A stretch of 64,000 bases of DNA from Rotaria sp. Silwood1. Lineage: Eukaryota; Rotifera; Eurotatoria; Philodinida; Philodinidae. Of this stretch, positions 1 through 13,193 are shown piece after piece (the first letter of the stretch is position 1; every line of letters starts with the position of its first letter). A program made the position numbers and the translations under genes. The notes below the pieces were generated by a model. The model did not search any database, was not told the origin of the DNA, and saw only the letters and a list, made by a program, of their open reading frames with translations. Where the stretch lies: positions 2,714,770 to 2,778,769 of the forward strand of contig CAJNOP010000017.1 in the NCBI GenBank assembly GCA_905250075.1, read 5' to 3'.

Positions 1-522
1 CAGATGAGCGTTTTCATCTAATATTGTCCACTTATAACACTATGATAAAGCGGACTGTGATTCGCGCGAACTCTATGTGATCGTATCTAAATATATACAT
101 ATTAGTTCTAAACTTCATTGAGTATTATTCAGAATCGAATTGAATCAACAGAAACCTTATGGATGAAACTCATTAATAAAAACTTGACCGATACAGATTA
201 GAACAATAGAATTTTTAACGCTAGATTTAATCACTGACTTTTGTTGCTTGAGAAATGGATTAATCAATATTCCGTCTAGGATTCTTTAAGCTGAGTTTTT
301 CTTCCAGAATTAAACACATCAAAACAAAATATTTTATTCTTTTTAATTTTAAATAGTTTTCGAACAATATACTCTTTTGAATCTACACTTAATTAATAAA
401 AGTTTTCCTTATCGAAATTGGTTGCGAACTAATTTATTCATTATAAAATTCAGTGCTTATTAGATTCGAAATTCTAATAAATTAATTAAATAAATTAATA
501 AAATTGAAGAAAAATGTCTTAC

Positions 523-1155
523 TGTTGTTTGATACATTTTTAACGTCATTGTACCACGTTGTAGAAGACTATTTATTTGTTCAATATCAACACGTCTATA
601 AGACATATCAATACGACGCCATAAACTTGGATGATATCTAAAATAGATATAATTTATTGATTTGTTTTTGTGAAATAAAATAATAAACATCATACCCTAT
701 TGCTCGATTTCTTCGACAAGTTTGTATAAAAGCAACAAGAGATGTTTTATTTAAATAACTAAGAATTATTAAAATAATTTCATCTGGTAATTGACAAAAA
801 TTTAACTTAGCTATTCAAGATGAGTAATAAAAGAATTCTTTATATCTATGATAAATAAATAAAAAAAAAAACTTACCATCTGTTTTTACTTTATTCTTAT
901 TTGTATAACGTTGAAATGTATTTGATACATCACCAGGCCAACGTGATAATGTTGGTACATCATTAATTTTTGATTTAGTTTTTCCTTTCGATTTTTTTAA
1001 ACGATCTTGAATTTTTTTTCCATTGATTATCGGGTTTTCATGATCAAGTTCAGTTTGTGCAATTATTGTATATTTCTTAAATTGATTGAAAAATCAATTT
1101 TTAAACAAACAAAAAAAAAATATTCAAGTTCACGTACTCGTTTGGTAGTAGCCAT
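523..1155 (-). CDS. SKP2-like: F-box protein, SKP2-like (5' part, runs off the left edge)
   Basis: Exons on the minus strand are 1138-1155, 877-1075, 696-810 and 523-637. All introns are GT-AG and the frame is kept, giving about 143 residues. Start is ATG at 1155. After a basic N-terminal region comes an F-box at about residues 79-120, beginning LPDEIILIILSYL, followed by HPSLWRRIDMS, which matches the SLWQTLDL stretch after the F-box of SKP2. The last exon ends at a GTAAGAC donor, and no leucine-rich repeats are visible in 1-522, so the 3' part should lie beyond the window. F-box proteins bind SKP1 and bring substrates to SCF ubiquitin ligases; SKP2 acts on cell-cycle inhibitors. F-box identity is firm; assignment to SKP2 rather than another FBXL protein rests on this short region. 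Confidence 0.7.
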
Positions 1156-2774
1156 TCTTTTTTAAAGAATAAAAACAAAACAAAACATTATAATTTATTC
1201 GATCTTTAATCACGGCATCTACCGACACAGGTTTTTATTTGTTCGGTAGATGACCATAACGTTTGAAAGCACTTGATACCGACAAATATCTTACCAACGA
1301 TTCCATCCAAGAATATTTATTAGTCGTTAAAAATCAAAATAACTACATGGTGAAAATTGAAAGAATTATTTATCGTATAACTAAAGAATTTTAGCCTTCG
1401 TCTATATATGACCTAATGTTAACTGAAGATTATTGACATTTGTTAGATGTTCAATGACAACGATGTTTTGAATGTATCTTAAGTTAGTATTGCAGCGTGA
1501 ATGTATAGAACTTATGTTTATCAATGCTGGGAACAGATTTCGAAGTTAAACATCAACAAACATTGAAACGAAAAACATATGTATCCAGGGATATTCCGAG
1601 GTCATCAGAATTGGGGAAAATCGATGACTCAGGAGCAGGGACGAAAAAGCTGAAATTAGATTCTTTTGATTGAAAAACTGAAAGCAAAAATTTGATTATT
1701 TTGATTTTCTGTCAACTTTGAATCAAAGAAATCAATTCAATCCAAAAAAATCAGTGTCATCAAAGGCGTCAGAAATCTCAAAAAGATCACTTTTTAGTAA
1801 TTATTATGGTAGAATTCATTCTCTAAATGTGCGAATCGTCTTCTTTTAAAAATCAAGTTCCACCTGCAGACTAATTAAGGCGCAAAATGTTTGCAATCAG
1901 GCTTTTTTTGAATAAGTGATTTATTTTAATTAAAAGTTGATAGAAAATTTTAAAAAACCAACTATTTATCTTTGCCCAGAAAGTTGATTGGAATTAAAGG
2001 TAGGGGAATGATTGAGCATTTTTTTTTGGAATTAAGTATTTCTTAAGCAAGTACTATGAAAAACATGTTCCATCTTTTAATACGATATCGTATCGAAAGG
2101 TAGAACACCTGCTTAAGGAATACCAATATTGCGGAGGGAGGACTTAGTCCCAGTTCAAAGCGAAACATGGGTATATACTTCCAATGTTAATAATAGATCG
2201 TTCTAATCCTCTGCAGAGCGTCTAACCTACTTCTGAGACTAAACATACTTCTATATACTATTTGAAGAGTTAAGAATAATCAATTTCATTTATATTTTAC
2301 TTGATTTTTTAAAAATATTTCTTTGTAAATCAATAAGAGCCAATAATTTTCTTCGAGAAGGCTGAGTTACTCCTAGCACCAACAATGTACTATGTCAATA
2401 GTACAGCATAATTATTAAACATGAACATTGGAGAAAAAAGTTCACTATTTAAACACTTGTCATCTTGTCCTTAGTAGCAAACGTGATCTAGTCATCGTAC
2501 TTGTATAAGTCTTTCATTTTTCATGCAAAGGAGATTAGCTAACTAGATGTAAAACCAGTTTTTTTCGTTATCAGTTCCGGTGGCTCGGATCGGTTTCGAT
2601 GGAAGAAATCACTATATCGAAAATATTATCTTGATTTATTTTTTTTTAGAAACAATGTTAATATCTTAGGAATAATTATTTGATCGTTTTCTTGATTTGA
2701 ACGAGTAAATATTTGGAAAAGAAATCTATAAATCTAAAATTTATTTATTTGTTTCAGTGGATCGATATGCAACT
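1156..2774. other. intergenic, no gene seen
   Basis: AT-rich sequence between the divergent F-box gene and the next plus-strand gene. No coding stretch with family resemblance was found on either strand. A pyrimidine tract and acceptor-like TTTCAG end at 2757, just before the next open frame, so an untranslated or short coding first exon of that gene may lie here. Confidence 0.4.
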
Positions 2775-5700
2775 ATGGCTTCCCAACCATTGACATATGA
2801 TGATTGTTTTTTATTATCTAATATATGTTTAAATTCAGAACGAATTTCTAGTCTTCTTGAGTATCGTTTTAAAAGCAATTCGATTCGAACAAGCTTTGAT
2901 TTTAAGTCGATTCTTCCTGAAAAACCATCGGATAATGCAAAAATTTCTCGATCATTTTTAAAAGTTCGTCCAAAAAATGTAAATTCAGTAAATAATAATG
3001 ATGATAAGAATATCTTATCTGAATCATCGGAAGATGAAATTGACGAAATTTCTTCACCAAAAACACCAATCAATGTTGCCGATGATGATTATCTTAATAG
3101 TCTTGCAGAATGGGAACCTAATAACCTTCGACCAATAATTGAAAGTGATGAAGAAGAAGAACAACAACAAACGAGAAGTGATGTACAGAAAATTAATTAT
3201 GATAATACTCCTGTTGATTCCACGGATTTATCAACAGGTAAGTTGAATATGTTTTACGATCTTATTAATAAAATTTTTCATAATTTTTGTAAAAAAAAGT
3301 TTTCTAAGTCACGAAAATGAAAGACATTTTCATCAAATTGTTAATGAGATGAAATCGTTTTGACGTAGGTGAGATAGATCAGCCGTTACTAAAGGTGAGT
3401 ACAGGACAATTTTTCCTGTCCTATCTTGTCTTATATTGTATTCTATGCTATCCCGTGCTATCTTGTGCAACAGGACAGGACAAAAAAGTAGCTGATAACA
3501 AATGAATTCATCTAGCAGCATTATGCAAGATGAGAACAAAAATTTTTCATATTGACTTTTCTAAAAACTAACAATGAATCAGTGGTTGGTTTACATATGC
3601 TACTTTTCATGCTCGAACATTGAGCAAGTTAGTATAGTTTTTTTAGGCATTAAATTTGTGATTATCACTGTTATTCTTTAACTCTCCTTTACTCTCGTTT
3701 CAATCTCGAAGACCTGTCATTCAATTGAATTGAATATGTAGATCTCATACTTCAAATCAACATTTCATTTATTCACTTTTGTCTCACTTTATTCGTCTCA
3801 GAATAAAATAGATAAGTCCACAAGACGAGTTGGTACATCCTGTTTTCTGCCTGCCCTATTGCGCAGTCGGACAGGACGAAAACTTTAATTTCATTCTGTC
3901 TTGTCCAATCCTACAGGACCAGGATACTTACTAGTATCAAACTTGAAAGTTGAATTCAATTGAACAATTATTATTCAAGTTTCACCTTTCATTTGTCTAT
4001 GTTTCTACCATACCCACATCTAGATGGATCTCGAGCATTTGTTTTTGCGACGCCCATGTCGAGAGTGATGGAATTTATTTGTAAGTTGAAATTTGAAATT
4101 TAGATTTTTTAAGCTTGACATATATGAACATATCACCAGGAATTCGTTTTGATTCTTTTCTAAAACGATCGAGCGCATTTGCACTTATATATAGAGCTTG
4201 GTGGGACTAGAAGAAACTTAAAAGGATTCATCATCATAAGATGTCCTCCGGAGGTTCTGATTAGTTTACTGGCTTCATATTCCCCGACTAGTTATTAGCA
4301 AAAAAATAGAATGAAGAAATATTCATTGGAAAGTTTATCCATACCTAGGTACCTCAAATCAAATAAATCATCGTAAAAATATTATTTTTTTATAGATAGG
4401 TGAGAAAATCAAATCTTTTTTAATATTCAATATCTGTAGAAGGGATCATCAGTTATTATTTGAAGTTTGACAATGGTTTGTCTGTTGTAAAGAGCCTGTT
4501 TATGGGTAAAGTTTCAAGTCAATATTCCTTCATTCTACGTTTCTGAAAATAACAAACATTAGGTCAAAAAACCAGTAATACAATCAAAAGATAAGCTCGA
4601 TTGGCGATTAACATCTGAATTTACAGTGGTAAAAACGGTCAGACTGGATCCTACCGACCAATGTAATGGCATGAGTCATTTTCCTGAGCGTATAATACTT
4701 CAATCGGTCACTTGATTAGTCATATCTGCGTCTAAAGTAATGCTTCAACAGTCCTTTTCTAATTATTACTTGCTATTAATCATTTCCATAAAATTCTTTT
4801 GTCTCGTGGTATTTGCTATTGAAAAGAAATCTTCATAGGACTATAACTTTTTTATCAATTGTTCACGTTTATTAACAATTTGTAAGATACGAACGTTATT
4901 TATTAATAGCATATGTAATCTACTTCTTATATTGTATTCACTTCGTTATCTCTCATGTCTGTGCAAAATACCTCCTATGAACAATAGAGAAAATAAAAAT
5001 CAATCTACAACAAATTACAATACGAAGCCAGTATTCAATTTAAATTTTAATACTACAACTTGATATGAAAACCAGTTGATAAAATATGATAATTATACTA
5101 TGATGAATATTATTCGAATAATATAGCTTGGTACATCTACTCATACAGACTTTGTCTTGCAAATCAATAAAAAGTGATTAATTTGTGAAAAAGTAAAATG
5201 TAAAAGCTCACATGAGTCGATAGGAAAAAAGCTATGTTTATTGGTCAGTAAGGAATCATTAACTAGACCGACTGTTTAATGTAATCAATTACAACCCTAA
5301 CGAACACTTAAGGACATTCTCTCGTTAGACTTCGACAAATCGATAGTTGTGTCCATAATAGATGTTAATCCTTTTGATTCGATTTCAAGAATTATTCTGA
5401 TTGTATTTGTCTATGAATCCTAATTCTGTCACTTCGCGTTACCAAGCAAAACTGATCTGATATTTTAAATAATCATTTGTAATATTTATCACGGTAAAAT
5501 TAAAACCTTGTTTCTTCTAGCACTACCTATAAGTCAAGCCGAAGATTTGCTTATTACATTTATTCATCGTTCAATCAAAAGTGAACCGATGATATATGAT
5601 GATAATGATTTTAATCGTTCACAATTAGATGGACAAACCGATTTTCTATTTGATAAGAATAATATACCAGAAAAACGAAAAGAAAAGCAAAATTTAGATC

Positions 5701-6638
5701 AAATTATATCTAAAATAAAGTCAAAAATTTCAAGATCAACTCAAACCGTTGAATTAAATGATGCGTCAGAGCAATTTAATACGTATCATACAAATCATAA
5801 TAAGAAAATGAAAATTTCTAATCAATCATACCATCAAAATAATAATAAACAATCAAAAAAGATGTTTACATCACAATTATCATTACCTTTACTTAAAACA
5901 AATGAAAGTGCTATTCATCCATTTGATAAACGAAATCGTATCTTATCAAATAATCAAAAGATTGATACAAATATTTATTCTCGTAAATTTTTAAGAAATT
6001 TTTATTAAACTAACTAAAATTTCTATGTTCTTAGAATATAAACATAATCAACAAGTTCCTTCATTGATAAAAGAAAAATCAATGGAAAGAAGTATGAAGT
6101 TAGTTGAAGAAATATTGAATAATTATCAAACAACAAAACCAAAAGCTTCAAACCCAAATTTTATTCAACAGAAAAAACCTCCAACAAATATTATAAAAGC
6201 TTCTAAAGTAATTCATTTAAATCATATTACGAAAAACTAAAATAATCCTTGTTTTCTATTTAGTCAACAGATTTATCGTTTGTGAAAAATACGACGAAAA
6301 AAAAACGATTAGATACTCAATTAAATTATAATTCACGAACTACAACACGTTCATCGTCAAAAAATAACAACAAATCATTAGTAGCACATACTGGTAAAAC
6401 TCTTCTAGAATATTTTAAACCTGTTAAACATTCGTCAAAAAACGATAATATTCAATATTTTCCAGTGGTAAAAAAACGAACTGATCGAGTGGAATCATCG
6501 ATTAACAAGACGAAAGAAAGACCAGCAAATTATTTCGATGGATGTATTGTTATTGACGACGATGATGATGGTGATGATAAGAAGAACAACAATGATGCTA
6601 ACGATAATGACATACAATTAATTGAAAAACAATGGTAA
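2775..6638 (+). CDS. disordered acidic/basic protein with PIP-box-like and SIM-like motifs
   Basis: Exons are 2775-3237, 5521-5982, 6035-6207 and 6264-6638; all junctions are GT-AG and the total of 1473 nt encodes 490 aa in frame. I do not recognise the family. The protein is rich in Asn, Lys, Ser and acidic runs, so probably disordered. Near the C-terminus is TGKTLLEYFKP, which fits a degenerate PCNA-interacting (PIP) box with basic flanks, and then CIVIDDDDDGDD, which fits a SUMO-interacting motif (hydrophobic core followed by acids). Such a pair is known from PCNA-SUMO readers such as yeast Srs2; a link to replication or repair is inference only. Start is the first in-frame ATG. An acceptor-like CAG ends at 2757 and the frame is open back to it, so an upstream exon could add a few residues. 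Intron 1 is 2.3 kb; the others are about 50 bp. Confidence 0.6.
3238..5520 (+). other. long intron 1 of the PIP/SIM gene
   Basis: 2283 bp between a GTAAGT donor and a TTTCTTCTAG acceptor. It contains two clusters of degenerate GTCCTGT/ACAGGAC words (about 3393-3483 and 3837-3925) and otherwise unremarkable AT-rich sequence. No nested gene seen. Confidence 0.5.
3393..3483. repeat. degenerate decamer array bounded by ACAGGAC words
   Basis: Imperfect repeats of a TATCTTGTCC-like decamer are framed by ACAGGACA on the left and ACAGGACAGGAC on the right. A related cluster with CCTGT and GGACAGGAC words lies at about 3837-3925. Both are inside the intron. This may be a small inverted-repeat element or simple satellite-like sequence. 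Confidence 0.35.
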
Positions 6639-8135
6639 ATTTTTAGGATTTATATACTTGAATGAAGTTATCAAATTAAAATATTAGCAGAAAAGCTTTC
6701 GTAGGCTAGTGCCTGTTTAAAAAAAATAGGTTTGACGGCAAGAGTTTTTTAATAACATGTACTACGAGTTTTTTATGGTTTTTTAATTGTCTTTTTTGAA
6801 AATGAACCTTGCATGTCAGGTTATTACAGTGAATTTTTCACCATCATAAATGTATTAACTCTCGAATATAATCTTTGCTAGCTTAAAATTTGTAGCATGA
6901 TATAAAATAGTCAATAAAAAGATTTTATCAAAGTCTTTTGTATTTGACATGATAAGAAATTGTTTCCTAGTCGAATCAAATAATCATGCGAATATATTTT
7001 AGTAAAAACAGACGAAATTGTCTGCCAGCCAGTAGAGAAAAAATGTACATTTGTGAGATTGTTTTTATATAGATGGACAAGTCAGTCAGTGAAATATTGA
7101 TTAAGCTTTTTATTCTATAAGAAAAAGTTTCAAAAAAAACATTATTTTATATAAGGAGACTTGACAGAACGTACTAGTAACTGGTGCAACTTACACTTAT
7201 CACAGTCATAAATACTGATACAATCGTGTATTGTGTAGTTTTGTTAACTGTATTAATTTTCTGAAACACAAATAATCTCATCTTTGTAACTTATTTCGAT
7301 AGTTCATGCATCACTTCTTAATCAAAATAACTATATATAATTATCACAAGATTCCAGTTCGAATTGAGTTGTTTATTATTTAGTATTGAAAAAATTTTGT
7401 TATTCTTTTCGCTTCTAACAATAGAATTGACATATGCGATTTTCTTACGAGTCGCGACCATAATTAAAAAATTTGATTCGTCAGTCAACGCTCAATAGTC
7501 AACCTTGTAGAAATCAAGTCTGTTCAGAACAATAGCTTGATCAACTATTTCATTTGAAAATCGGTACTCAAACTTGCACTTCTACAATTCACTCTATATA
7601 TATAACGACAAATACAGTCCTTCTTACAGAATCCGATCTTTGAACAATAATCAAAAGCGATCTTTTGTTATGGGATGATGCTCTGAAGTTTTCTCTTTTA
7701 GAATGTATACAGTTTTTTTTGCAAAATAGCTCAATGGGAACAGACTTTTTGGAGAAGCTAATAGAGTAGAAGCCAACTTGGGTAAGCATAAACTATTCTT
7801 GATCCAGCATGGGCCATCAAAAAGTAAACTGATTTCGAGACCCATTCAAAACATAGTGGTTACTGTTCCATTATACTGTTTGATGAAATTAGTGGTTTTA
7901 GCAAATGATATTTAACGATATGGTTAAAACTCTTGTGTTGTATAAATGCGCAATCTCTATGAATAAGCAGTGTCGGACATGCGGCAAATTTTCGTGATCT
8001 GAGTCGGACACTGGCGGAGACACATGACATCGAGAACAGTTTTATACGACACGATTTCAATGCCTACAAGAAATTTCTTGTGACATCCAAAATCTTGACT
8101 TAGTAAAGTTGTCTGTGTTTTTTTTGTTTATCTAG
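6639..8135. other. intergenic, no gene seen
   Basis: AT-rich, with no coding stretch that resembles a protein family on either strand. Short open frames on the minus strand at 7589-8060 overlap each other and lack coding character. The 3' end of the PIP/SIM gene and the undefined 5' end of the next gene must lie here. Confidence 0.4.
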
Positions 8136-11100
8136 TTATTCTATTCATAATAATATTCATACACGTGAAAAACTTCTTGATCATGCTGTTGATTCATCAG
8201 AAATGCGTATTAAATGGTTAATTAATCTGGAATCATTTTTACTTGAACATATTTCAATATGTCATCAAAAAAATATTCAACCAAGAAATGAATTTTATTT
8301 AAATAATTGCATTAAATATGAAGATATCGATAATGTATTATCATATCATATTAATACATCATTTATTTCAATAATAATTTTAAATTTCTTAAAAATGTTT
8401 ATCATTCGAAATTTAAATCATGATCAAGATGAACTTTCATTTTTTCAATATGGTTTAACATCTCATTTACGTTATTTATTAATTGAATTACCAACATATA
8501 ATCATAAAAATACTGATGATAATAATTGTTTACAATGTCATCAATATAGTTCGATTATAAATATTTTATTTGATTTATTATTTGATTTAATCGAATATGA
8601 TCTATGTGAAATAAATAATAAGAAAATATATCGTTCAAAATTAATTGAAGATGATTATTTTAATCAATTTCTTCAACAAAAAAAGATTATAAAAAAAAAT
8701 AAATTTTACCATATTAAATTAATTATTTATTTTATTGAATTAATTGAAATACATAGAAATAAATGCCAAAATAAAAAAGAAATTTTTCATATAAAGGAAA
8801 ATCATATATTTCAATCGATTGAAAACTTTCTTCAACATATTATTGTAAAAATAAATACGTAAGGAAATTATTTAAAAAAAAAAACAAGAAAACTTCAATA
8901 ATTTGATTTAGTTTAAATAATGAACGAATTTCGATCTGTTTCAATATAATGGAATTATGTCTTTTATTTGTAAATAAAAAAGAAAATTATATAAAACAAG
9001 TGAGTTGTTGAGATAGAAAACTTGTTCAAGCAATTAGTTTTCCTTTTAAGATGGCCCTATTCTTAGCAAAATTATGTGAAGAACATCCAACATATTTACA
9101 TTTGTTTTTATTTGATGAAAATTTATTACCTGATATTCGCTTATTATTAATCAATGAATTAATATGGAACAAATTCCACATTAAATTTATTTCAATAGAT
9201 TCTATAGAAGAATTTTTTGATCACATTGAAGTAGGAAGACTTTTATTTGTTTTTGTAAAGATTAATATATTTATTTTTTTTTTAAAGACTGCATTACGAT
9301 TACGAAATGTAAGTATAAAAATACGCTTCGAGAAAAGAGATAACACGAAACTGCACAGGACTATATAGATTAGGGATGTAATGTAGAAGATGCACTAGTT
9401 TTACGGACAGCTTTGCACTGGTCCAAAATGTATATATAGAGTAACAGTGAAGGTAGCCAATGCATAATGAAACTAGAGAAGTTATGGATTGATTTCCATT
9501 TTGTTGTTTGAGAAAACTGCTTTAAGAAAAGAATTGAATTTTATAAAAACAGACGAAAAGATTTTTGAATTTCTCAATTCGAATTCAAAGAAAACTTACT
9601 GCGATCGAAATGAATGTAAGATTACACGCATCTCGATCATGTGTTCGCTGTCTTCGCTGTTATTCTATACGTACATGTCAAGAACAGTAGATTTTGTCTT
9701 AGTTTATTGATAAACGTGTGACAGATTTATTGAAGTTTACTTGATCTGATACGGAGTTATAGCAATGTAAATGAGATATTCAGTAACTCGAGTTCATATA
9801 AAGAGTACCTGGAAAATCGAAATCGATTATGTTAGTTGATAGAAAACTATTCAACACCTATATCTTACTTTGTTTTTCTTTTCATGCAGGTCTCGTAGAC
9901 TTTCCAGTCAAGGAATGACCCATTTTGATTTAAACAGAAATAGAATCGATCCGACCCGATCTGGTACCGATCATAAAAAATCTAGGCTAGTTCTACTTTT
10001 AAATTAAAATTTTTTCTTTGATGTTCAGTCTCATTTTTAATCCGATATTATTTTTGGTCTCTAACACGATAAGCTTTCGTTCTGTGAACTATGAAGAAAT
10101 TGCCCGAAGTGATACGACACTGTCGAGTTCATATTTTGGCAATATAGAGAGCACTTACAGACCTCAATGATTAGAAAAGGGTTTCGACTCAGAGTCCTTC
10201 TCTACAAAGTTACGACAATATTACATAGGACGAAATTTTGAGAAGAGCTTGGAAAGAAAATTTTTTCACGTGAAATTTGACCCCTAAGCAAGTCTCATGC
10301 TTCGAAAGATAGCATTAAAATTCTAGACGAAATGATTGTTTCCTTCTCTAAATATACAATATTCAACAACGATTTACATTTCAGAAACTGTCAGAAAAAT
10401 CGAAATTTTTTTAAACGTTGAATTTTTAAGAAAAAAAAAAGTTACTATTTTGATTGAAACTTGTTGGATATTCTTGGGCTCATGAATCTTTCCTAGAGGC
10501 GAAATTTCAATTCAAAATTCTGTTGGTTACTTTTTCTATCAATATCCCATCCAACGGTAGAAATCTCAGAACATTGCCGTAACTCGGTAGAAAAGAATTA
10601 TGAAACCAAATCCTTTGCAAATTATTCAAGTGTAGGAATCTGTTCTACACGTCAAAAATTTAAGTTCAAAAGTTATGAATCACTTTCGGTCATTTTTACG
10701 TAACTTTGAAACTGGATTATTGCTGCTCCAACCGATTCCGAGTTCGATGCTTCATATATTAATTCAAGTGCTCTTTAATTTTGTATTTTTGCTTTGTTCT
10801 TATGCATGCAAAAAAAAAACATTTCAAATACATTCCAAGACAATCTCATATATTTTTATAGAATTTTATCAACAAAATTTGAATAAATCTATTGTAAAGT
10901 TGTCTACCACGATTTTTATGAACAGATTGGCATTTAGAGTGTTTAAGTCACAAATTGCGAGAAAAGAAAAAAATGAAAGTTAATCAAATTCATATTTTAT
11001 CATTTTTAGCCAATCGATGACATGGCATTGCTACTCATCCGAAGTCTTTTCAATACATATGCTGATTTAGTGTTGAGTAAGTTACATAGATGATATGACA

Positions 11101-11266
11101 AAAATTTGAATTTTTTTTTTCTTCTATAGATATAAAAAATTGTGTTTCCATGAATTCTTTAACTGAACAAATAATATCAATGTTACGTAATCAACTTCAA
11201 TTGATTTACATTACTTTGACAGATATGTCTTATGCATCAAATTATGCTCCACAGATCAAACGAACG
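8136..11266 (+). CDS. unrecognised all-helical protein (partial model)
   Basis: Six exon-like blocks join in frame: 8136-8858, 8912-8999, 9051-9230, 9288-9308, 11010-11076 and 11130-11266, each bounded by AG and GT, for about 405 residues. The first block opens at an acceptor (TTTATCTAG) in mid-codon, so exons are missing upstream; the last ends at a GTGATA donor, so exons may be missing downstream. The protein is rich in Leu, Ile, Asn and Lys with regular amphipathic spacing, e.g. MALFLAKLCEEHPTYLHLFL and LLLIRSLFNTYADLVL. This suggests an alpha-solenoid (ARM/HEAT-like) fold, but I cannot name a family. The block at 8136 is a single 241-residue open stretch. The intron 9309-11009 is 1.7 kb, long compared with its neighbours, so the last two exons are joined to the first four with less certainty. 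Confidence 0.5.
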
Positions 11267-12520
11267 GTGATACTTTTTCGTTTACTCCAATTTAAATGGA
11301 AAAGATTTTAAATTAATGTATTTTCTTTGTTTTGACATTTGTGTTTCATATTCATAGTTGTTCGATAGGTTGTTTTCCGGTGATTTCTATTTTTTTTTTG
11401 TGTTTATGTTAATTAGATTTATAATAAGAAAATATAGAGAATGTCGAACAGCTTCAATTATATAAAAAACTATTCAAAATTTTTTCAAATTGTTTATTAG
11501 GTCGATATAAACAAATAGTTGAATCAAGATCTTTTTAGATTGGATAGAAATTTTATCTAAACTTCTGATTGAAAAAAATAATTGAATAATGTTGACCTTC
11601 TTTAACATGTACAACTTTTTTGAGAGGTTTTCCCGAGAATTTTGGATTTTTTTACTTATCATTCGACAAATATAAAACATGACAGAAATGTTGCATCGAA
11701 ATGAGCTGTATCTCAGGATATACAGAGGATTTCATTTCAATCAAGCATTATAACACAGAGACTGAGTTCTTGAAGTTGATCCACAAACAACCAAAATTAC
11801 ATTTATATTGTTAACACACACAGAGTTATTTTCTCATGGGAAATATTTGACGTAACGCGTCATTCATTTTTATTCAAACGATGAAAATCTAAACTCAAAA
11901 GATGAAGTTTTAATGTAATTTCACCAAAATCTCTGAATGCTTCAAAAACTGCTAGTCCAAAATCATGATTGTTGTAAATTTTCGAAAACAGCATTCTTTT
12001 CTTGAGTGACAAGCGTTGATATGTAAAATGTTTGGACATAGCTGAATGATGGAGGTTTTTTGTAGATTAGATAATAGCAAACAACTTTCCTTCAAGGGTT
12101 AAAGGTCGCAACGAATAAAAGATCAAAACAAACGATTTTGTATAAGTATTCACATGAAATTGAGGATGTTATTAAAATCTATTCGATTATGAACCTGAAA
12201 ATTTTCCATTTATGTCGTTCGAAACCAATTCGAGGGATGCCACTTTACCATAAAAAGTCAATTATAATTTAATTTTTTATAAGATCATCGTCAAGATTTT
12301 CCGAAAAAAGTGTAGAATATGCTAGTCACCATTCAGGCCCGAGTCTAAAAATTTTGGATCCAATGGTCTTTAAAAGCTTCACATTATAAAAGAGAAAACA
12401 TTCTATTTGGAGCGTAAATTACAAATATAATTCTTTTAATAATAAACTCTATCTGAGCAAGCCACACAGCCAATAACATCTGGTAGTCACACCAACCATG
12501 CGAGGAAAGCTACCGTTACT
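11267..12520. other. no gene seen
   Basis: AT-rich sequence, possibly an intron or the 3' flank of the preceding helical-protein gene. No further exon could be placed with confidence. Confidence 0.3.
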
Positions 12521-12524
12521 GGCT

Positions 12525-12845
12525 AGTTACAATGTTAGGTGAAGAAAAATTGATGAGTCTGATTTTTCATCAGAGAACGGCTATTTTGTGATAATATTGT
12601 TTTTTCATGAAGTTTACTTGAAGAGTTTCAAGATCGAGAAGTTCAATTAGATAATTCATTATTCAAAATTAGTGGGTTTGATTTTCCTCAATGAACTGCC
12701 TGTGGGTTAAGGTTCTTGGGCTTCAAAGCCCTTCGATCAAACTCTATGAAAAAATGGTATTTTCGCAAAATAGTCGTTCTCTAACAAAATATCAGACTTT
12801 GAAATTTTCTATACCTTAGCAGTGTGACTACTCGATGAAGGCAGT
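12525..12845. repeat. diverged foldback (inverted repeat)
   Basis: The sequence around 12555-12640 (AGTCTGATTTTTCATCAGAG onward) reappears as its diverged reverse complement around 12710-12810. The similarity continues outward, with a TAGTTACAATGTTAGG-like stretch on the left and a TAGTCACACTGCTAAGG-like stretch in the reverse complement of the right side. No open frame. Probably a relic of a non-autonomous palindromic element. Confidence 0.4.
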
Positions 12846-13193
12846 TCTCCTTATATAATTCGTGTCAACGTTAACATTCGTCTATTAATACCGTATTAGT
12901 TTTGTAACATGCTTAATTCCATCGATAATAGTTTTTTGTTATTCAATCAATAATGTTTTAATTACAACAAAAAAACAATTATTGGTGCATGATTCATTTC
13001 GATTTAAAGATTGTATAATGAAAAAGGTTTTCGGCAAACACGATTTAAAAGGAATGTTGAAGTCAAGGAGTCATATTTTGGATCACTTCCTTCTCTCACA
13101 TATGTGACAGACATTGTTGATATCAGAACGCATATCTAGAACTTTGTCCCAGAATAGTTAGCATAAAATAATCTTCGTATCATTAGCGACAGC

